Positions 25,353 through 32,937 of a stretch of DNA of 44,512 nt are shown in pieces. The notes below the pieces were generated by a model. The model searched no databases, was not told the origin of the DNA, and saw only the letters and a list, made by a program, of their open reading frames with translations. The DNA is from Mediterranea sp. (in: CFB group bacteria) (GTDB taxonomy: Bacteria; Bacteroidota; Bacteroidia; Bacteroidales; Bacteroidaceae): the NCBI GenBank assembly GCA_031262385.1, contig JAISHU010000099.1:1-44512 (forward strand), read 5' to 3'. How positions within the stretch are numbered: the stretch's first letter is position 1; every line of letters begins with the position of its first letter. A program made the translations under genes and the position numbers.

Positions 25353-25484
25353 AGCCGCTGATAAACACTTCGTACTCATCGACATAGTCTTGTGATAAAG
25401 AGTTGATGATGCGTTCCCAACCCTCTATGCTCTGCACCTCGCCGATAACCTAAATCATAGTTCGCCGAGCAGAGTATCTACAAA

Positions 25485-25532
25485 AAGTCGCGTAACAACT
25501 GCCCTTTGTCGGGGCTGTTCGTTACGCGACTT
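25485..25532. terminator. Bidirectional terminator between the EPS-like operon and the NagB/PIG-L gene
   Basis: AAGTCGCGTAAC (25485-25496) pairs perfectly with GTTACGCGACTT (25521-25532). A smaller GCCC/GGGC pairing lies inside the loop. The hairpin is preceded by CAAAAA and followed by GCTTTT, so each strand gives a T-run after the stem. It lies between two convergent transcription units. Confidence 0.8.
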
Positions 25533-25556
25533 GCTTTTATCGAATCGTAAAGTGCT

Positions 25557-27548
25557 TTACAGCGGGATATACTCTACAAAAGCTTCCATCGCTTCGTAGG
25601 ATGCCAATCCCAACTTGTCGTAGAGGTCGGCGGTGCCGCGGTTGCGGTCTTCGCTGCGTTGCCAGAACAGGCGTTCGTCGTTGCCGAGGAAAGGGGCACT
25701 TTCCATTTGCGACTGGTGCTTCAATATGGAGTTGCGTTTGGCGCGCAGTTCTTCGGGGCTGATAGGCACAGCCATTTCGATGTTCTCGATTTCCCACTCT
25801 GCCCACGCACCGCGATACATCCAGATGCGGCAATCCTTCAGCCACTTGGCACCCTCTTCTTTTTCGAGGTCGACGGCGGCAAATACGGCGTCGGTACATA
25901 CACGGTGTGTGCCGTGCGGGTCGGCAAGGTCGCCGGCAACAAATATCTGATGAGGCTTTAGTTCGCGCAGCAGGTTGCGTACAATTTCCACGTCGGCTTC
26001 GCTCAGCGGATTCTTCTTGATGCGTCCGGTTTCGTAGAACGGCAGGTCGAGGAAGTGGCAGCGGCTCAGCGGAATGTTGTTGTAGGTGCAGGCGGTACGT
26101 GCTTCGCCGCGGCGTATCAAACCTTTAATGGTAAGGATGTCGCGTGTGTCGAGGTCGCCGTCTTTTTTCTTATTCAGGTAGTCGCGTATCTCGTTGTACT
26201 TATCGCTGATGACCTTGTCCTCGCTGTTGTTGAAGAGCTGGTTGAATCCGTTGATAAAGTGCAGAAAGCGTACTACCTCTTCGTCGCCCACGGCAATGTT
26301 GCCCGATGTTTGGTAGGCGATATGCACTTCGTGCTTCTGTTCCACCAATCGGCGAAGTGTTCCGCCCATGGAGATAACATCGTCGTCGGGGTGCGGCGAG
26401 AAGATAATCACTCGTTTGGGGTAGGGTTTGGCACGTTCGGGACGATAGGTGTCGTCGGCATTGGGTTTTCCGCCCGGCCAGCCGGTGATGGTGTGTTGAA
26501 GGTCGTTAAATATCTTGATGTTAACGTTGTAGGCAGAGCCGAACAGCGCAAGCAATTCGCTCAAACCGTTTTCGTTGTAATCTTTGTTGGTAAGCTTCAA
26601 GATGGGTTTGCCGGTGAGTTGGCACAGCCATACGATAGCCGAGCGGATGAGTTTGTCGTTCCATTCGCACGAGGTCACCAACCAAGGGTGGTGGATGCGG
26701 GTAAGGTTGGCGGCTGCGGAAAGGTCAATCACCACGTGTGCATCGTTGTGCGTTTGCAGGTACGAGGCAGGTATGGTATCGGTCACTTCGCCTTCCACGC
26801 AGGCTTTAATCATGTTGGCTTTTTCGTCGCCCCATGCAAGCAGGTACACCTTCTTTGCTCCCAAGATGGTAGATACGCCCATGGTGATAGAACTGATAGG
26901 AGTGCTTTCCAAGCTGCCGAACATTTTGGAAGCTTCGTTGCGCGAGTCGTTGTCCAGCAATATCAGGCGGGTAGTGGAGTTGTGGCGCGAACCGGGTTCG
27001 TTGAAGCCGATGTTGCCCACACGTCCGATGCCCAGAACAGCCACATCCAGTCCGCCGAAGCTTTCGATGCGTTGTTCGTACAGGCGGCAATGTTCAAAAA
27101 TGGTATCTTTAGCAATGGTGCCGTCGGGAGTGAAGATGTTTTGTTTGTCAATATCCACATGGTCGAGAAACATCTCTTTCAGCGAGTTCAGGTTGCTGTT
27201 GATGGCGTCGGGTGTCAGCGGGTAGTATTCGTAGAGGTTGAATATTACCACGTTGCGGAAGCTCAGTCCCTCTTCTTTGTGCATACGGATAAGTGCCGTA
27301 AACAGGTTGCGCGGGGAGTTGCCGCCCGGCAAAGCCAACACAAAGAAACGTCCGGCACGTTGTTTCTCGCGAATCAGTTGTGCTATCTCTGCGGCTACAT
27401 GGTTTGCTCCTTCTTCGGGAGACTCGTAAATGTCTGTCGGAATTTGTTCCAGTCGGGTTAGTACCGACTTCTCAAACGCATTCTCAGGTTTGTAGTACCT
27501 TGGTGAAACCCTGTTGAGAGTAATTTGAGAACTAAGATTGGTCTTCAT
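25557..27548 (-). CDS. NagB-like domain fused to PIG-L (LmbE) deacetylase domain
   Basis: 663 residues, the full length of the Bacteroidetes fusion usually annotated as glucosamine-6-phosphate deaminase. The N-terminal NagB-like domain (about 40-330) keeps LALPGGNSP and GFNEPGS, but residues aligned with the E. coli NagB catalytic Asp72, Asp141 and His143 are Tyr106, Val177 and Asn179; only the Glu148 equivalent (Glu184) remains. The C-terminal PIG-L domain (about 378-663) has its zinc motif HPDDD (386-390) and GDLADPHGTH (539-548), so N-deacetylation of an amino sugar is plausible. The deaminase name is therefore doubtful; a sugar-phosphate sensing or binding domain may be nearer. It follows ribD on the same strand but has its own -7 box. 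Confidence 0.88.
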   Translation of the reverse strand: MKTNLSSQITLNRVSPRYYKPENAFEKSVLTRLEQIPTDIYESPEEGANHVAAEIAQLIREKQRAGRFFVLALPGGNSPRNLFTALIRMHKEEGLSFRNVVIFNLYEYYPLTPDAINSNLNSLKEMFLDHVDIDKQNIFTPDGTIAKDTIFEHCRLYEQRIESFGGLDVAVLGIGRVGNIGFNEPGSRHNSTTRLILLDNDSRNEASKMFGSLESTPISSITMGVSTILGAKKVYLLAWGDEKANMIKACVEGEVTDTIPASYLQTHNDAHVVIDLSAAANLTRIHHPWLVTSCEWNDKLIRSAIVWLCQLTGKPILKLTNKDYNENGLSELLALFGSAYNVNIKIFNDLQHTITGWPGGKPNADDTYRPERAKPYPKRVIIFSPHPDDDVISMGGTLRRLVEQKHEVHIAYQTSGNIAVGDEEVVRFLHFINGFNQLFNNSEDKVISDKYNEIRDYLNKKKDGDLDTRDILTIKGLIRRGEARTACTYNNIPLSRCHFLDLPFYETGRIKKNPLSEADVEIVRNLLRELKPHQIFVAGDLADPHGTHRVCTDAVFAAVDLEKEEGAKWLKDCRIWMYRGAWAEWEIENIEMAVPISPEELRAKRNSILKHQSQMESAPFLGNDERLFWQRSEDRNRGTADLYDKLGLASYEAMEAFVEYIPL

Positions 27549-27588
27549 AAAATCTACGTTATTTATTTGTTGCCTTTGTTAGAAGCAA

Positions 27589-27596
27589 CAAAAGTA
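27589..27596 (-). promoter_or_regulatory. Predicted promoter -7 box for the NagB/PIG-L gene
   Basis: The minus strand reads TACTTTTG, a full TAnnTTTG match, 40 bases before the ATG at 27548. No TTTG was found at the right distance upstream; that region is already the end of ribD. Confidence 0.5.
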
Positions 27597-27624
27597 GGGA
27601 TTATTTGGTTTGATGCGATGATTT

Positions 27625-28557
27625 TTAATTGAAATCTGCCTCGTTTCGGTAGTGACGGAAGTTTATGCCGAAATGTTGTTCGCTCTCATAAGCACCTTGA
27701 ATAGCAGGTGTTTTCACGCCGCCGCCCAGCATGGTCGCACTCTCTTCCACCCATGCTTCGTCCCACACTCCTCCGTCGATAAAGGCTTGCAGCAACCGGC
27801 TTCCTCCCTCTACCAACACCGATTGTATGTTTTGTTCGTACAGCTCGTGCAGCCATTGGCTCAGCGGGCGGCTACTGTCCGCCACCACCTTTACCGGCGA
27901 GCCTCCTGCCCAGTAGCGCACGGTGAGTTGCGGTCGGTCGAGTAGGGCTGTGCGTGCTCCCACCATAATGGCGGCATGTTCGGCGCGTCGCTTGTGCACC
28001 AGCATGGTGGTGAGTGGGGTAGACAAGCGTGCCGGTTCGCCGTCGTCGGCACTGCGGCGCAGGCGGTCAACAAATCCGTCGGCACTTTCCGCCCACTTTA
28101 GGGTGACATACGGACGCTTACGGGTGTGAAAGGTGATAAAACTACGGTTCAGGGCGCGACATTCGGCTTCGAGTACACCCACCGTTACTTCGCAGCCTGC
28201 CGCCCGTAGCTTCTCTATACCTCGTCCGTCTACTTGGTCGAACGGGTCGCGGCAACCCACTACCACGCGCGGTATCTGCCGGTCGATGATAAGGTCGGCA
28301 CACGGCGGTGTCTTGCCGTAGTGTGCACAAGGTTCCAGAGTGACATAAATGGTGGAGCGCTTCAGTAGCGTAGCATCTTTCACCGAACGAATGGCGTTGA
28401 CTTCGGCATGAGCACCACCATAATATATATGGTAGCCTTCGCCTATGATGCGGTGGTCGCATACCACTACGGCACCTACCATGGGATTGGGTGCCACGCG
28501 ACCCAGTCCGTTTTTAGCCAATTGCAGACAGCGCCGCATATACATTTCGTCTTCCAT
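27625..28557 (-). CDS. ribD: Bifunctional riboflavin biosynthesis deaminase/reductase
   Basis: 310 residues from the ATG at 28557; the upstream part of the frame (to 28647) is non-coding. It catalyses the second and third steps from GTP to riboflavin: deamination and then NADPH-dependent reduction of the ribosylamino-pyrimidine. The zinc deaminase site is HAEVNAI (His50, Glu52) with PCAHYGKTPPC (Cys77, Cys86). The C-terminal reductase domain (about 150-310) contains RPYVTLKWAESADGF and VLVEGGSRLLQAFI. The length is slightly short but both domains look complete. It is divergent from prmC; no other riboflavin genes are in the window. Confidence 0.93.
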   Translation of the reverse strand: MEDEMYMRRCLQLAKNGLGRVAPNPMVGAVVVCDHRIIGEGYHIYYGGAHAEVNAIRSVKDATLLKRSTIYVTLEPCAHYGKTPPCADLIIDRQIPRVVVGCRDPFDQVDGRGIEKLRAAGCEVTVGVLEAECRALNRSFITFHTRKRPYVTLKWAESADGFVDRLRRSADDGEPARLSTPLTTMLVHKRRAEHAAIMVGARTALLDRPQLTVRYWAGGSPVKVVADSSRPLSQWLHELYEQNIQSVLVEGGSRLLQAFIDGGVWDEAWVEESATMLGGGVKTPAIQGAYESEQHFGINFRHYRNEADFN

Positions 28558-28583
28558 AAAGCATCTCTTTTTATAAATTGTAC

Positions 28584-28591
28584 TACTTTTG
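28584..28591 (+). promoter_or_regulatory. Predicted promoter -7 box for prmC-recX
   Basis: TACTTTTG, a full TAnnTTTG match, 30 bases before the ATG at 28622. No clear -33 box. Confidence 0.5.
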
Positions 28592-28621
28592 CTTTGCAAA
28601 TAGAAAAAAAGAATCACAGCA

Positions 28622-29458
28622 ATGAACATCACCCCCCGCCAAGTCAAGCAGCTTTTACTCCCTGTCTATACCGCTTCCGAAGCCGGCAATCTGGCACGGT
28701 TGCTCTGTTGCGAGCTGTGGGGACAAAGCACCACGGATTATTATCTGGACAAAAGTATAACATTATCGGCAGATGCCGGACATCAGTGGCAAAACATTCT
28801 TGCCCGACTGTTACAAAACGAACCCATTCAATACATCTTGCAAGAAGCCCGCTTTCTGGGACAAAGCTTTCGGGTGACCCCTGCAACCCTTATTCCCCGT
28901 CCCGAAACCGAAGAGTTAGTAGAGCGGATGCTGACAACTGTGTCGCCCGAGGCACGCATCTTAGACATCGGCACCGGCAGCGGTTGCATTGCCGTATCGT
29001 TGAGCCGTGCCTTGCCTGCTGCCGAAGTGGAAGCGTGGGATGTTTCCGAAGAAGCCCTTGCCGTAGCCCGTGTCAACGGCAAGATGCTACAAGCCAACGT
29101 TCGTTGGGTGTGTCGCGATGTGTGGGACGATGCTCCCGACGATACCGCCCGCTTCGATGTGATTGTAAGCAACCCTCCTTATGTTACCGAAAGCGAGAAG
29201 TCGGCAATGGAGCGTAACGTGCTGGAGTGGGAGCCGGCGACTGCCCTGTTTGTGCCCGACAACGACCCGCTGCGTTTCTATCGCCGCATCGCCGCATTGG
29301 GTTGCCGGATGCTGCTGCCCGGCGGACAACTGTTCTTCGAGATAAACCGCGCGTATGGTGTCGAAGTCCGCTCGATGCTGCACGACAGTGGCTATCGTCA
29401 CGTCACTCTGTGGCAAGACATCAGTCGCAACGACCGTTTTATAGAAGCCCGCCTATGA
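28622..29458 (+). CDS. prmC: Peptide chain release factor N5-glutamine methyltransferase
   Basis: 278 residues. It methylates the glutamine of the GGQ motif in release factors RF1 and RF2, using S-adenosylmethionine, in the cytoplasm. The SAM site is LDIGTGSGCIA (about 115-125) and the catalytic NPPYV motif is near 184-188. The N-terminal helical substrate-binding domain is present (residues 1-85, ending before FRVTPATLIPRPETEEL). The length is normal. Its TGA overlaps the ATG of recX (ATGA), so the two form an operon. Confidence 0.94.
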   Translation: MNITPRQVKQLLLPVYTASEAGNLARLLCCELWGQSTTDYYLDKSITLSADAGHQWQNILARLLQNEPIQYILQEARFLGQSFRVTPATLIPRPETEELVERMLTTVSPEARILDIGTGSGCIAVSLSRALPAAEVEAWDVSEEALAVARVNGKMLQANVRWVCRDVWDDAPDDTARFDVIVSNPPYVTESEKSAMERNVLEWEPATALFVPDNDPLRFYRRIAALGCRMLLPGGQLFFEINRAYGVEVRSMLHDSGYRHVTLWQDISRNDRFIEARL

Positions 29459-29907
29459 AAGAACTTACCGAATCCGAAGCCTTTAACCGTGCCGCCGCCT
29501 ATTGCTCCGTAGCCGAGCATTGCAGTCACGAAGTGTCCGAAAAGCTGCGTCGTTGGGAGGTTGATGCTCCTGTTGCTCAACGCATCCTGCATCGTCTGAT
29601 AGAAGAGAAGTATGTTGACGACCTGCGCTATAGCCGTGCCTTCGTACGCGACAAATACCGCTTTGCCAAGTGGGGCAAGGTAAAGATAGCCGCCGCTCTG
29701 CACATCAAGCACATCCCCGGAGAGGTTGTACAACAAGCGCTGGAAAGTATCGACGAAGAAGAGTACCTCGATACGTTGCGCGACCTGCTTGCCGCCAAAC
29801 AAAAAAGCATCCGTGCCGCCAACGACTACGAACGTAAAGGTAAACTGATACGTTTTGCTCTCGGCAGAGGATACGAGATGCACGACATTCGCAAGGTAGG
29901 TGTTTAA
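29455..29907 (+). CDS. recX: Regulatory protein RecX
   Basis: 150 residues from the ATG overlapping the prmC stop; the frame extends upstream inside prmC, but only as a shadow. RecX binds RecA filaments and limits recombinase activity. The three-helix repeat pattern is visible (HCSHEVSEKLRRWEVDAP, LIEEKYVDDLRYSRAFVRDK, KWGKVKIAAALHIKHIPGE). It ends with the common GYEMHDIRKV. recA is not in the window; pairing with prmC is seen in other Bacteroidetes. After the stop comes a non-coding repeat element. Confidence 0.88.
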   Translation: MKELTESEAFNRAAAYCSVAEHCSHEVSEKLRRWEVDAPVAQRILHRLIEEKYVDDLRYSRAFVRDKYRFAKWGKVKIAAALHIKHIPGEVVQQALESIDEEEYLDTLRDLLAAKQKSIRAANDYERKGKLIRFALGRGYEMHDIRKVGV

Positions 29908-30132
29908 TAATGTGTTCTTATCAAAATGTCAAAACGTCAAACGAACCCTCGAAAAACGCCCCTATTTCGGACTAAAGTACGGCTTGGTGACTTTCGTGCG
30001 AGTATAGCGCGTTAAACTATGTAAAAATAGTGCCTTAATGCACACACTCACAGAGTGATACCGAGAAATTATGTCAATAAACAAAAAGCACCTTCAGCGC
30101 GAAAAAACTCTCCCAAAAAGAACTTTATGAAA

Positions 30133-30213
30133 TTATCCCGGCAAGTTAGCGCGATAACTTGCCGGGATAACGCAACAATCTGCCGGGATATACAGACTAA
30201 CTTGCCGGGATAA
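30133..30213. repeat. Palindromic repeats of TTATCCCGGCAAGTTA in element B
   Basis: A 16-base unit at 30133-30148 has its exact reverse complement at 30155-30170 (loop of six), and again at 30198-30213. A shortened copy with CTGCCGGGATA lies between them. The first pair would make a perfect 16-bp hairpin in RNA or a cruciform in DNA. Confidence 0.9.
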
Positions 30214-30228
30214 TTTATTAAGCCGGCA

Positions 30229-30338
30229 GTTGATTCGTTGTTTTTTCGTTGACAATTCATTGTTTCCGCCGAGTTGATTCGTTGTTTCCGCCAAGTTGAT
30301 TCGTTGTTTCCGCGGAGTTGGTTCGTTAAGTAGCGGAA
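30229..30338 (+). repeat. Direct repeat array, 22-base period, in element B
   Basis: GTTGATTCGTTGTTTCCGC-type units begin at 30229, 30248, 30273, 30295 and 30317; the last three are exactly 22 bases apart. The first two are variants. Spacing close to two turns of the DNA helix matches the array at 36542-36685. Confidence 0.85.
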
Positions 30339-30424
30339 AACAACGCATAGCATGCGGTTTAAAGGCATGTTTTCTTCAAAGTGCGAGTTAGCTAAAAGCA
30401 CGATATGGTGACATTGTGATAGGT

Positions 30425-30449
30425 AAAACAGGCTATTTGTGCCTGTTTT
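30425..30449 (+). terminator. Terminator downstream of prmC-recX and element B
   Basis: AAAACAGGC (30425-30433) and GCCTGTTTT (30441-30449) form a perfect nine-base stem with a seven-base loop, followed by GTTTTGTT. It would stop plus-strand transcription before the fimbrial operon that starts at 30573. Confidence 0.75.
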
Positions 30450-30572
30450 GTTTTGTTCATCCATGGTACTTATTCCTCTACCCCCTCGTTAAACATCCTG
30501 ACAGCCTTTTCTGTTTTTCTCTGTATCACCTTGGTGAACTACTCTATTTACTAACAATAAAATAACGTGTTT

Positions 30573-32885
30573 ATGAAAACATCTACTCTCCTGCTTGGAG
30601 TTTCCGCAGCGATGATGCTTGCGGCTTGCGCTTCCGAAGACAGAATTGAGCGCATAGACCGCGACGCGATTATCGCCGACCTCACCCCTATCAGGGTAGC
30701 TGCACGCGCCGCTAACATCGAAAGTACCACACGTACCCCGTGGATTGGCGACCAAACTACTATCAGTAGCAGCAAAAAACTCGACGCATATGTACTGGCG
30801 TCATTGACTTCCGGCGATTACTCTACTCTTTACGAAGACGTCTTACTAGACCACGCCAACCGTATTATCTGGTCGAGCAGCGAAGCTACCGGCTTCTCTA
30901 ATGCGGCAGGCGCAGCGGCCGAGTATTACTATCCGCTCGAAGAACAGATTTATCTGGTGGGACTGTATCCCTATACTTCGTCTACCACCGGTGGCGGTTG
31001 GGAACAAAGTGCTGCCGGCACACCCAAAGCCACTTCTACCATTAAAGGAACCTTCGACGGTAAAACCGATCTGATGTTTGCTCCCCAAAAGAGTGCCAAT
31101 AAGGACAAATCACCTACATTGGAGTTTGCCCACCTCGGCACCTTGCTCAACATCTATCTTTATGCCGAAGACGATCACGCCATCAACGAATGGGGCACCA
31201 TCAGCGACATCACCCTCACCAACATTTCTACGGGTATCAAGAGCACCGTTACCGTAGGCTTGGCCGACGGCAGCACTACGCAGGGTACTACGGTAAATTC
31301 GCTGCCGCTCTACGGAGTGTCCAACAACACCACGCCCAACTACACCGATGTGACTTACACCGGCAAAGCGTACGAACTCACCACCACCGCTGCCATTCAG
31401 GCATACGGCATTTTCCCGCCCGTAACTACCGACGGTGCTACGGGAACCGCCGAATACACACTTACCATCAACAGTTCGGAGGTGGCGGGCAAAGTGGTGC
31501 CGCTGCAACTGGAAACTACGCAAGCCGTTTCCACCAAAGGAAAATCGTACAAAGTATCGCTTAAATTCAAAATGGCAGGCGAAGTGGGTATCGACGTTGC
31601 CATTACCGCATGGAACGAAGGTACCGCCATTACACAAGATGTGGATGTGGAAGCAACTCCCTCGGTGACGCCTCTCTCCGGTACCAACCTTTCGGCAAAC
31701 GGCACTGCCAACTCGTACATCATAAATACCAACGCTTCGCAAGCTTACTACTTCGATGCTCAAAGTATGGGTAACGGCGTTGTACCGGCAAGCCAGGCAG
31801 GCAACCTAACGGGTACCATTACCCCCAACGAAAACTACACGGCAAAGATTCTTTGGTCGATGGGCGGAGCCAACGGCAAGAACGGTATCATCAGCACACC
31901 GGTTTACGATGCAACCCACGGAGCAATCACTTTTAACTCCACAGCTACAAACAACAACGGTAATGCCTTGGTGGCATTGGTTGATACCAAAGGTACCAGT
32001 AGTGATACATCGGACGACGAAATTCTCTGGTCGTGGCACTTGTGGCGTACCAACTACGACCCCTCTAATGATTATCACCTCTATGACGTGGTAGACGGAC
32101 GAACCATTGTGCCTTCTCTAAGTTCAGGCAAAGAGGCAAACCAAGCATATACCCGCTTTATGGTGAACGAAGAGAATGGAGTACCGGGTATGAAAGTAAT
32201 GAAATACGATTTGGGTGACGTCAATAATGGGAATATTACCGTTCTCGACGAAACAAATGGCTTCTTCTACACGTGGGGACGTAAAGACCCGTTCTGGGGA
32301 GTATTCAGCAACTCGCTTAATTTTGGAGGCAGTAGTTTTGTACTGGGAGGTATCACTGATGTGGCATCAACGATACAAAAACCGACAAACTTCAGTTCAA
32401 GCAATCCATTATTTGTAACCGACTTTAATGATGACCTTTGGGGTGATCCGGGAGCAAGTGCACCACGCCTTGCTACGAGCAGTAGTACCGGCAATACAAA
32501 TACATTCCCTATTGCGATGAATCCTAAAACTTGCTTTGATCCATGTCCTCCGGGCTGGCGTGTACCTCCGGCTGAAACATTCAAAATATTCGATACATAT
32601 AATCCCGGTAATACAACGGCAGCTAAAGGCACGTACACTGCCAGCTTCGTTGTCAATGATGCCGGAGATATAGCTGCATTTGTTACTCATGGTGGACAAT
32701 TGTCCTATAACAATTTTACTATGAATTCAAACGGAGGTTATTGGACATCCGGTGCTATTGATGATGTGTCGTGGACTTCTAACAAGTTTGAATTCTACTT
32801 TGCATTGGATCCGGGAGGCAATTATCCCAAAATGTATAACGATACATCCGGATACGCTCATCGCATCCGTTGCGCCCAAGAATAA
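30573..32885 (+). CDS. Fimbrillin-type lipoprotein with C-terminal FISUMP/lectin-like domain (putative fimbrial tip adhesin)
   Basis: 770 residues from ATG 30573 (a GTG at 30567 is possible). Lipobox LAAC with Cys19, then TTRTPW with Arg54, the position where type V fimbrillins are cut by an Arg protease. The N-terminal half (about 50-360) is fimbrillin-like and closely parallels the next gene (YLVGLYPYT, FDGKTDLM). The C-terminal half (about 375-770) carries WSWHLWRTNYDP, MNPKTCFDPCPPGWRVPPAETF and GYAHRIRCAQE, the pattern of Fibrobacter major paralogous (FISUMP) or C-type-lectin-like domains, and closely parallels the gene at 34153. It is probably a surface adhesin. Ligand unknown. Confidence 0.8.
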   Translation: MKTSTLLLGVSAAMMLAACASEDRIERIDRDAIIADLTPIRVAARAANIESTTRTPWIGDQTTISSSKKLDAYVLASLTSGDYSTLYEDVLLDHANRIIWSSSEATGFSNAAGAAAEYYYPLEEQIYLVGLYPYTSSTTGGGWEQSAAGTPKATSTIKGTFDGKTDLMFAPQKSANKDKSPTLEFAHLGTLLNIYLYAEDDHAINEWGTISDITLTNISTGIKSTVTVGLADGSTTQGTTVNSLPLYGVSNNTTPNYTDVTYTGKAYELTTTAAIQAYGIFPPVTTDGATGTAEYTLTINSSEVAGKVVPLQLETTQAVSTKGKSYKVSLKFKMAGEVGIDVAITAWNEGTAITQDVDVEATPSVTPLSGTNLSANGTANSYIINTNASQAYYFDAQSMGNGVVPASQAGNLTGTITPNENYTAKILWSMGGANGKNGIISTPVYDATHGAITFNSTATNNNGNALVALVDTKGTSSDTSDDEILWSWHLWRTNYDPSNDYHLYDVVDGRTIVPSLSSGKEANQAYTRFMVNEENGVPGMKVMKYDLGDVNNGNITVLDETNGFFYTWGRKDPFWGVFSNSLNFGGSSFVLGGITDVASTIQKPTNFSSSNPLFVTDFNDDLWGDPGASAPRLATSSSTGNTNTFPIAMNPKTCFDPCPPGWRVPPAETFKIFDTYNPGNTTAAKGTYTASFVVNDAGDIAAFVTHGGQLSYNNFTMNSNGGYWTSGAIDDVSWTSNKFEFYFALDPGGNYPKMYNDTSGYAHRIRCAQE

Positions 32886-32937
32886 CAACCTTACCCCCTC
32901 AACTAACAGTAACAACAATTAAAAACATCATAAACTT

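Larger units (their letters stand above)
29936..30401 (+). repeat. Intergenic repeat element, copy B (conserved flanks, 22-bp array core)
   Basis: This copy is in plus orientation, inverse to copy A. Its flank 29936-30020 aligns gaplessly with 10773-10689. The TTCAGCGC-plus-A-run block is at about 30096-30107 and the right-end block GTTAGCTAAAAGCAC at 30387-30401. Total length (~466) is close to that of copy A (~443). The core is different from copy A: first inverted repeats of TTATCCCGGCAAGTTA, then direct repeats GTTGATTCGTTGTTTCCGC. No gene is credible in 29908-30572; a minus-strand frame of 131 codons here is built from the repeats. Confidence 0.7.

Noticed and set aside
26055..27461. Plus-strand reading frame of 468 codons opposite the NagB/PIG-L gene
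   Set aside because: The minus frame carries clear NagB and PIG-L motifs; the plus frame has no recognisable domain and shadow-like composition.
30069..30464. Minus-strand reading frame of 131 codons
   Set aside because: It is made of the translated 22-base repeats (GNNEST, KQRIN) and of the conserved flank of element B; composition and context do not support a protein.
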